A stretch of 64,000 nucleotides of DNA, from positions 78,890-142,889 of the forward strand of contig CAWGWA010000011.1 in assembly GCA_963826105.1 (NCBI GenBank), written 5' to 3'. Source of the DNA: WHTI01 sp963826105. Lineage in GTDB: Bacteria; Actinomycetota; CADDZG01; WHSQ01. The position numbers and the translations under genes were made by a program. Positions within the stretch are counted from its first letter, which is position 1; every line of letters starts with the position of its first letter. The notes beneath the pieces were generated by a model, which did not search any database, was not told where the DNA came from, and saw only the letters and a list, made by a program, of their open reading frames with translations. Of this stretch, positions 25,710-35,533 are shown piece by piece.

Positions 25710-28403
25710 TCAGGTTCTCATCACCTGCGCGATGTCCGCTCGGTCGATGCTTCTTTGTACCCGCCAAGCCGAGACTGCGGAGGCGCCGCAAGTGACCACC
25801 ACCGTTGCCGCGATCGTCATCATAGGGATGACGAGTAGCGGATCCGGAGGAAGGGTGGGCCGCAGATCCAGTTGCACGTGCATCAGAGCCGCGACCGGCA
25901 GGCCCGCCGCCGCAGCGACTCCGAGCGAGATTAGCGCCGCGCCGAGGATCTCGGCGAGCGAAGTCATGAACTCCGCCCCGCGTGAGAACCCCATCCTCCG
26001 CGTGATCGCGCTCGCGATGACTGTGTCCCGATGGCGCGCCTGGAGATAGAGGAACAAACCCAGCATCGCGATCAGACCGGCCGCGGCTCCGAGGGCGCCA
26101 AGAACACCCAGGGTCCACAACAGCGACTGCAAACCCGGTGTGTCCAACACCACGGCGGTGTCGACCGTGCGCAAGAAACTGATGTCATTCTCGATCAACG
26201 TCGGGAGGATCGTCTCTGGATCTCCCGAGGCCCATAATTCTTGATCGGGCGGCGAGATCGACGATCCGATCGTCTCGAGGATCTCGTGGAAGTTGTCGAT
26301 CGTCACCACGACCGCATTCTCGTCGCCGGCTATCCCCGGGAAAGAGTCGAGGGTCTCCACTACCTGAAGGGGCACCTGCTCGCCGCCTCCGTTGAGTGGT
26401 CCCGACAGCCGCTCACCGACCGAGGCCGCGGGGGCTGAGTCTCCTTCGGCGGTCAGCTCCTCGAGCAGCTCGGCCAACGAGATATCGGCGAACGTCGTAT
26501 CCCAATAGGCCGCCTCCTCGAACGTCGTGGGGTCGATCCCGACCAGGGTCACTTGCTGGAACCCATCCCCCGCCGAGATGCCATCGGCTTGTGACACCAG
26601 CGTGGTTGGGAACGGCAGACCCTGCGGCTGCTCGGCGGACGATGTCACCGCAGCGAAATCACTTCCCACGAAAAGCCTCGCCTTGGCTTCCGTCGACGCC
26701 TTAACTGAGGAACCGACGGTTATCCCGTACAACATCACTCCGAGAGCACACGCCCCCGCGGTGACGAGAACCTGCGTCATCCCGGGGGCCCCTGCGAGTC
26801 TGCGAGAGGCTAGGTAAAGAGAAGGCGTCCCATCCCGGAGCAAGCGCCCGACGCGCGGCATCAGGAGGCGCAGGCCCATCGCGCCGACCACCGACACGCA
26901 GAGGATCAACCCGATCGGCAGAGCCATCGTCATCGGATCGCGCAAACCGGCACCTTCGGAAGCTTCGAGATGATTCCGCAATGCGATCATCGCGGCCACC
27001 CCGAAGATGGCGAAGGCGATGGCTACCCCCAGGGCTCGGTGCTCCGTGGTCACGTCCCCTTCTTCGGCGATCTCCTTCTCGGCCCGTCGAACCGCGAAGG
27101 CAGCGCCAACCGCCATCGTGGCGAGCCCGACCAGGGCCATGATCGTTACCCGTGTCAGCTCCGACGTCGCGGCCGATGTCGAAAGGTCGCCCGCAGGACC
27201 GAGGAGTCGGACAAGGGTGAATCCGACATAGACGCCTGCGGCCGTTCCGATCGCCGCTGGCATGGCTCCCTCCAAGCCGTATCGCAGGCCCTGCGCCAAC
27301 GGACCGATCCCCCGCGCGGATAGAGACCGGGCCTCGACGACCCGGCGCCTGACGAGATAGAAGCCTGCCGCCGCCATGACGCCCAGTGCGACCAGGCCCC
27401 CGGCCACGGCAAGGAGATCAACAACCGGAGTGACCGAATCGATCCTCTCGGCGGCGGCCGAGCGCACGAGGGGCAGAAGGCTTCCAACGTCAAAGGTGTA
27501 GTTGTCGATGGGGAGTTCTCCTCGCTGCACCCTGACCCTCGTAGCCCGCGCCGCCTCGTCGAGGCGGTCCACGAGCGAGTTCACCTCAGCCATGGTGGGC
27601 TCGGGCAACTCGATCGGAGCTTCCCACCGGATATCGGGAAAGTCGCCGAGGCGTGCGGTGAGCTCGTAATACTCGTCGCTGGTGACGATCGCGAAGCTAG
27701 CCGGAAAGGTCTCGTCAGAGGTTCCTCGATAGATCAGCTCCCCGAATCCCTGCCAGAACGGGCGCGGTTCGTCGAGCGGCAGGAACCGGTAGATGCCGGC
27801 CACCCGGATCTCCCTTTCCCGCGTCGGTCCCGAGATCTCGATGAGGTCACCCGGTTCCGCCCCGATCTGTTCGGCGGTGACGTCGGCGAGCCAAACTCCG
27901 TCGTTCGGATTGTCCGCCTCGGCGAGCTTCACCACGTTGTCGAGTGCGCCTTCGCGCTTGATCAGCCTGATTTCCTTCTGGACATCTCCGGCCGAAACCC
28001 GGCTGATAGCGCTGACAAGTGAGGTGGATACGCGGCCAAGCTGAGGGATGCCCTCGATCTCCTCGGTTATCGCGGCGCGCACCTCCTCCTCGATCGCCCT
28101 CATCCTTCGAGCGTCACGCAGGGGATCCTCGGGCCCCCCGCCCAGGCGGAAGCCCGTCGAGTAGCTAGCCCGGAGGCCGGCTCCCCACTTAGAGACGTCG
28201 CTTATCTCGGTACGCAGAGACGAGGTTTCACTCGACTGCAGGAATGCCGGACCGGACGATGTCGCGATCGCGAGGATCGCCGCGCTGAGAACCGTGATCC
28301 CGAGGATCTGTGGGAACCGGCGAAGGAGCAGTGGAGCTCTCACCCACAGGATCGCTGCGCGGCCGGCGCGCTTCCGTCGGGTCCTCTCCTTCGGTGAAGT
28401 CAC
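25710..28403 (-). CDS. FtsX/MacB-type ABC transporter permease
   Basis: An 897-residue permease with about ten membrane segments and two FtsX-like transmembrane modules (after a signal-anchor FPQILGITVLSAAILAIA; a central set at residues 330-500; a C-terminal set AGLIAMLGLFLYLQARHRDTV near the end). Large extracellular loops lie between. It begins with the GTG at 28403, overlapping the ATPase stop by four bases. The FtsX family moves lipids, peptides or lipoproteins or transmits force. The end is 14 bases from the LigD-type gene. Confidence 0.9.
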   Translation of the reverse strand: MTSPKERTRRKRAGRAAILWVRAPLLLRRFPQILGITVLSAAILAIATSSGPAFLQSSETSSLRTEISDVSKWGAGLRASYSTGFRLGGGPEDPLRDARRMRAIEEEVRAAITEEIEGIPQLGRVSTSLVSAISRVSAGDVQKEIRLIKREGALDNVVKLAEADNPNDGVWLADVTAEQIGAEPGDLIEISGPTREREIRVAGIYRFLPLDEPRPFWQGFGELIYRGTSDETFPASFAIVTSDEYYELTARLGDFPDIRWEAPIELPEPTMAEVNSLVDRLDEAARATRVRVQRGELPIDNYTFDVGSLLPLVRSAAAERIDSVTPVVDLLAVAGGLVALGVMAAAGFYLVRRRVVEARSLSARGIGPLAQGLRYGLEGAMPAAIGTAAGVYVGFTLVRLLGPAGDLSTSAATSELTRVTIMALVGLATMAVGAAFAVRRAEKEIAEEGDVTTEHRALGVAIAFAIFGVAAMIALRNHLEASEGAGLRDPMTMALPIGLILCVSVVGAMGLRLLMPRVGRLLRDGTPSLYLASRRLAGAPGMTQVLVTAGACALGVMLYGITVGSSVKASTEAKARLFVGSDFAAVTSSAEQPQGLPFPTTLVSQADGISAGDGFQQVTLVGIDPTTFEEAAYWDTTFADISLAELLEELTAEGDSAPAASVGERLSGPLNGGGEQVPLQVVETLDSFPGIAGDENAVVVTIDNFHEILETIGSSISPPDQELWASGDPETILPTLIENDISFLRTVDTAVVLDTPGLQSLLWTLGVLGALGAAAGLIAMLGLFLYLQARHRDTVIASAITRRMGFSRGAEFMTSLAEILGAALISLGVAAAAGLPVAALMHVQLDLRPTLPPDPLLVIPMMTIAATVVVTCGASAVSAWRVQRSIDRADIAQVMRT

Positions 28404-29072
28404 ACCCGCTCCCCGACGATCCGGCCGTCTTCCATCTCGATGATGCGGTCGAGATGCTCCATGACGCGCTCGGCTATGGGTCGCGACGAGACAGGAAGCC
28501 CCACTCGAGACCGCGGCGCGGAACGCGGCGAAGACGATCTCCTCGCGTTGCGCGTCCTGGTGTCCGGTCGGCTCATCGGCGATCACAAGACGAGGAGACA
28601 TCACGAAAGCTCGAGCTAGGGCCGTCCGTTGCTGTTCACCCATCGACACCTGGCGCGGCCGGCGACCCACGAGGTGGCCTAGCTCGAGCAGATCGACGAC
28701 CTCATCCACCCGAGCGGCACGCTGCCGGGACCTCTGCCCGGTAAGCATCAGTGGGAGGCCGATGTTGTCGGCCAGACTGAGCTCATCCAGCAGGCCGAGC
28801 CTTTGCGGGACAACGGCGATCTGGTCCCACAACAACCGGCCCATCACCGGCCTCGAACCCATCCACGACACCTCACCGTGATCCGCGTGCTCCCAGCCGC
28901 ACAGGACGTTGATCAGGGTCGTCTTGCCCGAGCCCGACGGCCCCACTACGCCAACGAGCTCGCCCGGGCCGATCGAAAAGCTGACCTCCCTTAGGGCGTG
29001 GACGGTTTCGGGTCCACGGTGGTAGGCCTTGCTGATGTCGGAGAGCTCGGCGAGGGCCTGAGGCGAGGTCAT
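28400..29072 (-). pseudogene. ABC transporter ATPase, single-base insertion near the 3' end
   Basis: With one base removed near 28476 this is a 223-residue MacB/LolD-type ATPase: GVVGPSGSGKTTL (Walker A), QVSMGEQQRTALARA (signature region) and RLVIADEPTG (Walker B). The C-terminus in the corrected frame is VATH followed by AERVMEHLDRIIEMEDGRIV and TGA overlapping the permease GTG. Uncorrected, the frame runs through into the permease and makes a false fusion. The signature has SMGE in place of the usual SGGE, which is seen here directly. Confidence 0.85.
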
Positions 29073-29776
29073 TCCACTCTCCTGCCGGACTCGAGACGGA
29101 TCGTGACCCCTGCCCGTTCCGCAACTACCGGATCGTGAGTCGCGAACACGACCGCGGTGCCACGCTCCGCGATCCGCTCCACCACCTCCAACAACGCCGC
29201 CGCCGAAGCGTGATCGAGTTCAGCGGTGGGCTCGTCCGCGACCAGCAGTGGAGGCGCGCCAAGGGCGGCCTGGGCGAACGCGAGTCGTTGTTGCTCGCCT
29301 CCGGAAAGTTCGTCCGGGTGATGACCTCGGAGGTGCGCGATCCCTAGTAGGTCGAGCAGATGGATGATCTCGCGGGTGCCGACGCCGCCTCTCATCTGAG
29401 CCGCAAGGGTCATGTGTTCGCGGAGGCTTAGATAAGAGATGAGGTTCTCAGACGGTCGCTGGAACACGTAGCCGACCAGTCGCCTGCGGGCTCGTCGTCG
29501 AGCCCCCTTCCTCAGGTCCGAGATATTCAACCCTCCGACCTCGACCTCGCCGTACGACGGACGATCGAGCCCCGAGAGGATGCGCAATAGGGATGACTTT
29601 CCAGAACCTGAGGGACCCACGAGAGCAGTCATGACACCGGTATGGAACTCGGCGTCCACGTGATCCAGAGCCTGGACATAGCTGTCCGCGGCTTGATAGA
29701 CCCTACTGACCCCGCGGCAGATACCGGCGGGCGCGTCGCTCAACCGACCCCCTGGTTGCTCCCCCAGCAAACCCAT
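29069..29776 (-). CDS. ABC transporter ATPase, MacB/LolD type
   Basis: A 235-residue ATPase: LVGPSGSGKSSLLRIL (Walker A), DELSGGEQQRLAFAQAAL (signature) and LLVADEPTAELD (Walker B), then FATHDPVVAERA. I start at the ATG at 29776 (MGLLGEQPGG); the longer frame upstream is not conserved. It ends on GTGGAATGA with the next ATPase starting inside (ATGA overlap), so two different ATPases and one permease form a single coupled exporter operon, implying a heterodimeric ATPase. Confidence 0.92.
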   Translation of the reverse strand: MGLLGEQPGGRLSDAPAGICRGVSRVYQAADSYVQALDHVDAEFHTGVMTALVGPSGSGKSSLLRILSGLDRPSYGEVEVGGLNISDLRKGARRRARRRLVGYVFQRPSENLISYLSLREHMTLAAQMRGGVGTREIIHLLDLLGIAHLRGHHPDELSGGEQQRLAFAQAALGAPPLLVADEPTAELDHASAAALLEVVERIAERGTAVVFATHDPVVAERAGVTIRLESGRRVE

Positions 29777-29783
29777 CGGAACC

Positions 29784-30704
29784 CTACAGCGAGGAGGGCC
29801 GCTCTTGTGGGAGGCCGTCCTGAGGAACGAGGTCGTCACAGGGATCGCATTCGAGCTGCAGTGTGGCGTGATCGATACCGAATCGCTCGCGCAACATCGC
29901 TTCGATCCGAGCCCCATCGGCCTGTGCATCCCGCAATGAACGACCACCCGATACCCGGACGTGCGCGGAGAGGGCGGGAGTGTCGGAAGCCAGGCTCCAC
30001 AGATGGAGGTGGTGAACCCCCTCGACCCCCTCGACCGCCGCTATTGCGGCCTCGACCTCTGCCGTGTCGAGATGGCGAGGCGTTGCCTCCATCAGAACGT
30101 GGGTCGTGTCCTTTAAGAGGTGGATCGCCGAATACACGACGAGCAGACCGATGCCGATCGAAGCCGCGGGGTCGACCCACCCCGCGTCCCAGACCACGAT
30201 CGCGATGCCTGCCGCCAGGGCCCCTACCGAACCGATCGCGTCCATCACCATGTGGAGGAACGCGGCGCGCAAATTGAGACTGTGGCCCCGGTTGCGGTGG
30301 AGGAACACCGCGCTGCAGATGTTGATGAGCAGCCCGAGCGTTGCCACGGCCGCGATCCCCGCACCCTCCACCTGGACCGGGTCTCCGAACCTTTTGGTCG
30401 CCTCGTAAAGTATCCATCCCGACGTAGCTAGCAGGACGACTCCATTCAGCTGGGCTCCCAGGACCTCGGCTCGCTGCATCCCGTAGGTATGCCGGATCGA
30501 CGACGGTCTACTGAGCAACCCGTGGGCCACCAGTGCGATCGCCAGGCCACCCACGTCGGAGAGCATGTGGGCCGCATCGGCCAGCAAAGCGAGCGAACCG
30601 AAGACCAGGCCCCCGGCTACCTCGACGCCGAGGAAGAGGCCGTTCGCCACGAGAGCGATCCGGAGTGCTCGGCTCTGCGCGGTTCGATCGTGGGGACCCG
30701 TCAT
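29784..30704 (-). CDS. Cation diffusion facilitator (CzcD/ZitB type)
   Basis: About 306 residues with six membrane segments. Metal-site motifs: SLALLADAAHMLSDVGGLAI in helix 2 and AAFLHMVMDAIGSVGALAAG in helix 5, both HxxxD pairs typical of zinc/cadmium transporters. The cytoplasmic C-terminal ferredoxin-like domain (HLDTAEVEAAIAAVEGVEGVHHLHLWSLAS) is present. I take the ATG at 30704 (MTGPHDRTAQ). It exports Zn or related divalent cations in exchange for protons. Confidence 0.93.
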   Translation of the reverse strand: MTGPHDRTAQSRALRIALVANGLFLGVEVAGGLVFGSLALLADAAHMLSDVGGLAIALVAHGLLSRPSSIRHTYGMQRAEVLGAQLNGVVLLATSGWILYEATKRFGDPVQVEGAGIAAVATLGLLINICSAVFLHRNRGHSLNLRAAFLHMVMDAIGSVGALAAGIAIVVWDAGWVDPAASIGIGLLVVYSAIHLLKDTTHVLMEATPRHLDTAEVEAAIAAVEGVEGVHHLHLWSLASDTPALSAHVRVSGGRSLRDAQADGARIEAMLRERFGIDHATLQLECDPCDDLVPQDGLPQERPSSL

Positions 30705-30796
30705 CTGAGTATTTTCCTCGAAGGTGGTTGTCCTTACCAGGATGAACCCCCACCATACGGGGCGACTCAACCCTGACCTATCGCCGTGGAGGACTC

Positions 30797-31807
30797 GTGA
30801 AGATCAGCCGCAGATCGTTGCTCGGAGGGGCAGGTGCGTCCCTCGCCGGTCTGGCAGCAAGCGGCCACCTATCGAGAGCGCTGGCCGAACACTCCAGAGA
30901 CGCTCCTTCGGTGTTCACGCCCGAACCCACCCGCGTCAAAGTGGACGACGGAGACACGGTGGAGCTCTTCGCCAGCCGGATCGGCAGGGCACGTGTTGGT
31001 TACGGACTCGAGCCTGGAGCACCAACAATCCCGGGGCCGACGATCGAGATGGACGAGGGCAGCACGATCTTGGTCACGCTGACGAACGAGAACTCCTCTT
31101 CGGTCAGTTTCCACCCGCACGGCGTCGACTACTCGGTCGACTCCGACGGAACCGGCTTCAACCTCAGTGCGGTGAAGCCGGGCGCGTCGCACACCTACGA
31201 GCTTCGTAGTCACGCTCCGTCCGTGCGCCCCGATGGAACCGTCGATCCTGGCTCGGCCGGCTACTGGCACTACCACGATCACGTCATGGGAACGCCGCAC
31301 GGCACCGGCGGCATCGCGGCCGGGTTGTACGGAGCCTTGATCGTTCGACGCGCCGGCGACCCGCTTCCCGAGAACGACCCGATCGTGCTGGTCATGCAGG
31401 GCAACGCATTCAACCTGAAGAAGGCACCGAAGACCCCGATGCCTACAAGGAAACTCGGCGAGAGAGTCGAGTTCGTCGTCATCACCCACGGCGAGCTGTT
31501 CCACACCTTCCACATCCACGGCCATCGGTGGGTCGATACGCGTACCGGTGTGGCATCGAGCATCGATGACTCAGCGCGACTGATCGACACGAAAACCGTG
31601 GGTCCCGCCGACTCCTTCGGGTTCCAGGTCATCGCCGGCGAGGGCGTCGGTGAGGGGGCCTGGATGTACCACTGCCACGTCCAGGCGCACTCCGATATGG
31701 GGATGTCCGGTCTCTTCGTGGTCGGCGACGCCAACGGGAACATCTCGCCCGCCACCGAGGCGGCGATCGCCCGCTGGAAGAAGTCGGAGCAGACCCACCA
31801 GCACTAG
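30797..31807 (+). CDS. Two-domain multicopper oxidase with Tat signal
   Basis: A 336-residue exported copper oxidase. The N-terminus KISRRSLLGGAGASLAGLAA is a twin-arginine signal. Copper ligands are visible in four motifs: FHPHGVDY, YWHYHDHVMG, FHTFHIHGHRW and MYHCHVQAHSDMGM. The short two-cupredoxin layout resembles the small laccases of Streptomyces (SLAC/EpoA). It may oxidise phenolics or metal ions at the cell surface. The divergent CDF gene next door suggests a shared metal context. Confidence 0.92.
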   Translation: MKISRRSLLGGAGASLAGLAASGHLSRALAEHSRDAPSVFTPEPTRVKVDDGDTVELFASRIGRARVGYGLEPGAPTIPGPTIEMDEGSTILVTLTNENSSSVSFHPHGVDYSVDSDGTGFNLSAVKPGASHTYELRSHAPSVRPDGTVDPGSAGYWHYHDHVMGTPHGTGGIAAGLYGALIVRRAGDPLPENDPIVLVMQGNAFNLKKAPKTPMPTRKLGERVEFVVITHGELFHTFHIHGHRWVDTRTGVASSIDDSARLIDTKTVGPADSFGFQVIAGEGVGEGAWMYHCHVQAHSDMGMSGLFVVGDANGNISPATEAAIARWKKSEQTHQH

Positions 31808-31809
31808 CG

Positions 31810-33173
31810 TTAATGCGAGGTAGGCACGCCCTTGCAGAACTGCTTGCCGTCGACGGTCTTCTCGGGCCGTGGTTCAAGGATCAACGGCTCGCGCGGGTTC
31901 CTGATCGAAATCGAACAGATCCAGCATGTCGTTGGCGTCGCGATCGCGATGGGTGAGCGGCTCGATGTCGAACAAGGATTCCTGCAGAGCTAGGAAAGAC
32001 GAGAACTCGAACGTCGTGTCGCTGATGTGGCCGCTCTTCGCCCAGGGCGAGATGACTATGAGTGGAACCCGGGGGCCGAAACCAAGATCGTCGACTTGTG
32101 GCGGCGGCGTGTGATCGTAGATCCCTCCGAAGTCGTCCCACGTGATGAAGATCGCGGTGCGCTCCCAGTCGGGCCCTTGCATCACTGCGCTGACCTGTTC
32201 GATCGTCCAGTTCTCGCCCACGCACAGGCTGCGTCCCGGGTGCGGGTGGTCGTTCCACTTTGCCGGGGGCAGCACGTACGACACCTGCGGCAACGATCCC
32301 GCCGCCGCGTCCTCGAGGAAGCGAGCGGGGTCGATCACGTGCTCCCAGCGTTCGGTGTTGCGGATCTCGTCCACCGCCAGGAGTGGGTTGTGGAACTGCT
32401 CGGGCTTCCCGTAGTAGTTCCACGAGACACCGGCCTTCTCCAACTCGGGAAAGATCGTCCGCACGTCGATACACGCACTGATCTCTCGGAACAACGCACG
32501 GATCCTGGCGATCTTGAGGGTTCGCTCCCATTCCATGAGCTTCGGATGGTGAGCGAGCCGGTTGAAGCGTTCGCGCTTGTCCTCGCAGTAGAGGCCCTGG
32601 CCGTCCTCGGGAGTGAGTTTGTTTGACACCACACGGCTCAGCGCTGGCGGCGACGGTGTACATGTGCTCGGGGATCGTCGGCCCGTACATCGACGAGAAC
32701 ATCCGCTCCCCCAGGACGTACTCCTCGGCGTAAGCCCAGTAGGCCGGGATATCCACCTCTCGGTACTGCGTATAACCGTCGAGGAATCGGCCCCCGGGGA
32801 TGCGGTCGAACCCATTCATCTCGCCGCCGTTGATCACCACGAGGCCGGAGATGAAGTCGTGACCGATGTCGTGCTCGTAGACATCCGGCGCTCGGGCCAG
32901 AGGGATCTCGGTGCCGTCCGAGAGTCGGCCGGTCGTGGCACCGTCCGCTCCGGGGAAGCGCCCGAAGAGATTGTCGAAGGTGCGGTTCTCCTTGACGATG
33001 AAGACGACCTTCTCGATCGGCACCCCGGTAGGGATCAACCCCTCGTCTGACGGCGGACCACCGGACTCGTTCGGCCTTACCTCACCGGACGCGGCAGGCG
33101 TCGGGGGCTCGGATGACCCGGTGCATGCCCCGGCCATCATCACGATCGTTAGGCCAGCAAGGAGGCGGCGCAT
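31810..33173 (-). pseudogene. Secreted phosphoesterase (acid phosphatase/phospholipase C family), two single-base insertions
   Basis: Correcting one base near 32640 and one near 31900 gives a 453-residue lipoprotein. Lipobox: LTIVMMAGAC. The alkaline-phosphatase superfamily features are KVVFIVKENRTFDNLFGRFPG (catalytic Asn-Arg-Thr region), PTIPEHMYTVAA, FITWDDFGGIYDHTPPP and RVPLIVISPWAKSGHI. The corrected C-terminus reads REPLILEPRPEKTVDGKQF. Members hydrolyse phosphate monoesters or phosphatidylcholine. The fragmentation is likely artefactual. Confidence 0.85.
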
Positions 33174-33270
33174 CCCGGGAACGATAGCCGCAGCGAGAGA
33201 TCGACCTCGTTCCGGTGCCGCCTTCCACCTGATGAACTGAGACCGGGGGGGGGGCGGCTAACCTGCTCCG

Positions 33271-34056
33271 ATGTCTGAGTCCTTCTTCGTTCCCGACGGA
33301 ACCGACGTCTTCATCCCTACCGACCACACGATCGGCCCGTGGGACGCACGTTCGCAACATGGCGGGCCCCCGGCGGCGCTGCTGGGCCGGGCGATGGAAT
33401 CCGCCCCCGGAGGGGAGGACAAACGCGTTGCCCGGGTGACCTTCGATCTCCTTCGACCGGTCCCCGTCGATCCTCTGACCGTTGGCTGCGAGGTGACCCG
33501 GCCGGGACGCCGCGCCGATCTTGTCGAAGCGTCGCTCCACGCCGGCGACAAGGTCGTCATGCGCGCAGCAGCGTGGCGAATCCGGACGACTTCTCTGGAC
33601 CTCCCCGAGCCGACCCCCGATCCCGTCACCGGGCCGGACGACGCGGCAACGTTGGAGCCATTCGGTAGCCCGGCGACGCACACCGACGATTATTACCTCG
33701 CCGCTATGGACATCAGGTTCGTCGAGGGAGCGTTCCTGACCGGGGGCCCGGCTACCGCCTGGTTCCGGGCGCGCTATCCGCTGGTCGCCGGCGAAGACAA
33801 CTCACCGCTTACGGTCGTCCTGATCGCCATCGACAGTGCCAGCGGGATCTCCGCCGAACTGGATCCGAGGGAGTGGCTGTTCATCAATCCCGACCTCGAT
33901 GTCCACCTCGCCCGCTATCCGACCGACGAGTGGACCCGCATCGACGCCCGGAGTCAGATCGAGCCCTCCGGGATCGGCATGGCCGGCGCAACGATCCGAG
34001 ACCGCACCGGCGTCATCGGTCGGAGCTCCCAAAGCCTCCTGATCGCCCGCCGCTAG
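33271..34056 (+). CDS. Acyl-CoA thioesterase-like double hotdog protein
   Basis: A 261-residue protein of the TesB/4HBT_3 type: GPWDARSQHGGPPAALLGRAME in the first hotdog, RVTFDLLRPVPVDPLTVG, and in the second hotdog TAWFRARYPLVAGEDNSPL and ASGISAELDPREWLFINPDL. The Asp-Gln-Thr type catalytic set cannot be mapped with certainty. It is preceded by a run of ten Gs at 33245-33254. It probably acts on fatty acyl-CoA. Confidence 0.85.
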   Translation: MSESFFVPDGTDVFIPTDHTIGPWDARSQHGGPPAALLGRAMESAPGGEDKRVARVTFDLLRPVPVDPLTVGCEVTRPGRRADLVEASLHAGDKVVMRAAAWRIRTTSLDLPEPTPDPVTGPDDAATLEPFGSPATHTDDYYLAAMDIRFVEGAFLTGGPATAWFRARYPLVAGEDNSPLTVVLIAIDSASGISAELDPREWLFINPDLDVHLARYPTDEWTRIDARSQIEPSGIGMAGATIRDRTGVIGRSSQSLLIARR

Positions 34057-34449
34057 GCCTTCTCATCCGCCCAGATCTCGTCGAACGCGTACTGATCTTC
34101 GGGGAGAACGCGACATTCGACGATCTTGCCGCCGGCGAACCGGTAGAGACCATGAGCGCGCCACTCGTGGGACCGGCCGCCGCGCTCCGCATGGCCCGTT
34201 GCGATCACCAGAGCCCATTCGTCACCGACCAGGATGTCGTCCACCACAATCTCGAATGACCCTTTGGCGAGGTCCTGTCGGCGACGCGTAAGCCATGACT
34301 TCTTCACGGCCTCGATAGGTACCGGCGATGGCACTTCTCCCAGGGACGTGCCACTCGATGTCGTCGTGGAAGACCTCATCGAGGGCGCCCCAGTCCCTGG
34401 TCGCCCGAGCCTCATACTCGCGCCTGAGGAGTTCCTCATTGGGGTGCAT
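34053..34449 (-). pseudogene. SnoaL/NTF2-like protein, one single-base insertion
   Basis: Two frames join to one 131-residue SnoaL-like protein when one base is dropped near 34286: HPNEELLRREYEARATRDWG, FHDDIEWHVPGRSAIAGTYR, then EEVMAY joined to RRRQDLAKGSFEIVVDDI, and WRAHGLYRFAGGKIVECRV. The fold is that of small hydrolases, ketosteroid isomerases or non-catalytic binding proteins. The stop overlaps that of the thioesterase gene on the other strand. Confidence 0.8.
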
Positions 34450-34545
34450 GGCTCGGTTCTATCCGACCTCGAGGAATCCCTCCAGCGCGCGGGCTTCCCA
34501 TCCTGCTCAGTCGTTCTATAGCCGACTGAGCTGGAAAGGAAGGCG

Positions 34546-35424
34546 TTAGGGCTTCGGTTCGAAGGCGGTTTTCGCTTGGCCCGTGACGTTGGCCAGGAGG
34601 TTGGCGAACTCCATCGGGATCACCAGCTTGGTCGAGTCGCTTGCGCCCAGTTCCTTGAGAGCTTCGAGGTACTGGAGGCTCATCGTGTTCGCCTCGAGAC
34701 CCTGGGCAACCTCCGAGATCTGCTTCAAGGCCAGAGCGAACCCCTCCGCCCGTAGAACGGCGGCCTGACGCGCTCCCTCAGCCTCGAGGATCGAAGCCGC
34801 CTTGGAGCCCTCGGCCACGGTGATCGATGCCTGCTTGGAACCATCGGCTTCGGTAACAACGGCACGCCGGGTCCGCTCCGCCGACATCTGGCGCGTCATC
34901 GCGTCCTGAACCGCAGGAGGTGGAACGATCTCGCGGATCTCGACGTTGGTGACCTTCACACCCCAGCGCTCGGTGACCTCATCGAGCTTCGTTCTGAGGA
35001 CCTCGTTCATCAGCTCGCGCTTCGCAAGGACATCGTCAAGGCTCATGTCGCCCACTACCGATCGCAGGGTGGTCGCCGCAATCGTCTGAGCGGCCCCGGC
35101 GAAGTTCCCGACCTCAACGACCGACATGACGCCGTCGACAACTTTGTAGAAGACGATGAAGTCGATCGAGATAGTCGCGTTGTCTTCCGTGATCGCGCTT
35201 TGGTGGGGGATGTCGAGATAGAGCTCTCTGAGATCGACCCATACAGCGCGGTCGATCAGAGGGATGAGGATGACGAGGCCGGGACCCTTGATCCCAAGTA
35301 CGCGGCCGAGTCGGAAGACGACGAGGCGCTGATACTCCCGGACGATCTTGAGGATCGACATCGGGATAATCACAACGAAGAAAAGAACCAGGATCCCGAG
35401 ACCGATCAGTACTTCATTACTCAC
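34546..35424 (-). CDS. Slipin (SPFH/band-7) membrane protein
   Basis: A 292-residue slipin: one N-terminal membrane segment (IGLGILVLFFVVIIPMSI), the SPFH domain starting KIVREYQRLVVFRLGRVLG, a long coiled-coil segment rich in AEGxxQA repeats (SKQASITVAEGSKAASILEA), and a C-terminal LQYLEALKELG. Slipins form ring-shaped assemblies and typically pair with NfeD proteases, here encoded just upstream in the same direction. The start is a GTG with a GGGGG ribosome site. Confidence 0.94.
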   Translation of the reverse strand: MSNEVLIGLGILVLFFVVIIPMSILKIVREYQRLVVFRLGRVLGIKGPGLVILIPLIDRAVWVDLRELYLDIPHQSAITEDNATISIDFIVFYKVVDGVMSVVEVGNFAGAAQTIAATTLRSVVGDMSLDDVLAKRELMNEVLRTKLDEVTERWGVKVTNVEIREIVPPPAVQDAMTRQMSAERTRRAVVTEADGSKQASITVAEGSKAASILEAEGARQAAVLRAEGFALALKQISEVAQGLEANTMSLQYLEALKELGASDSTKLVIPMEFANLLANVTGQAKTAFEPKP

Positions 35425-35440
35425 TTATCCCCCTCATCTC

Positions 35441-35533
35441 TTCTGCGATTACGCCGAGGCGAATCGCTCTGTTCTGCGATTACGCCGAGGCGAATCGCTC
35501 TGTCCTGCGATTACGCCGAGGCGAATCGCTAGG
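35441..35533. repeat. Three 31-base direct repeats, each an imperfect hairpin
   Basis: Three near-identical 31-base units (35441-35471, 35472-35502, 35503-35533) share the core CGATTACGCCGAGGCGAATC. The core is self-complementary (CGATT/AATCG and CGCC/GGCG, with one bulged A). The array fills the gap between the nfeD stop, which lies in the third copy, and the slipin ribosome-binding site. Its role could be messenger processing or control of the protein ratio. Confidence 0.85.

Noticed and set aside
25710..29072. An 1120-residue ATPase-permease fusion
   Set aside because: The ATPase ends normally with TGA overlapping the permease start once one base near 28476 is removed; the linking residues are arginine-rich nonsense.
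33245..33254. Run of ten Gs before the thioesterase gene
   Set aside because: No promoter or phase-variation context; more likely a length-uncertain homopolymer.
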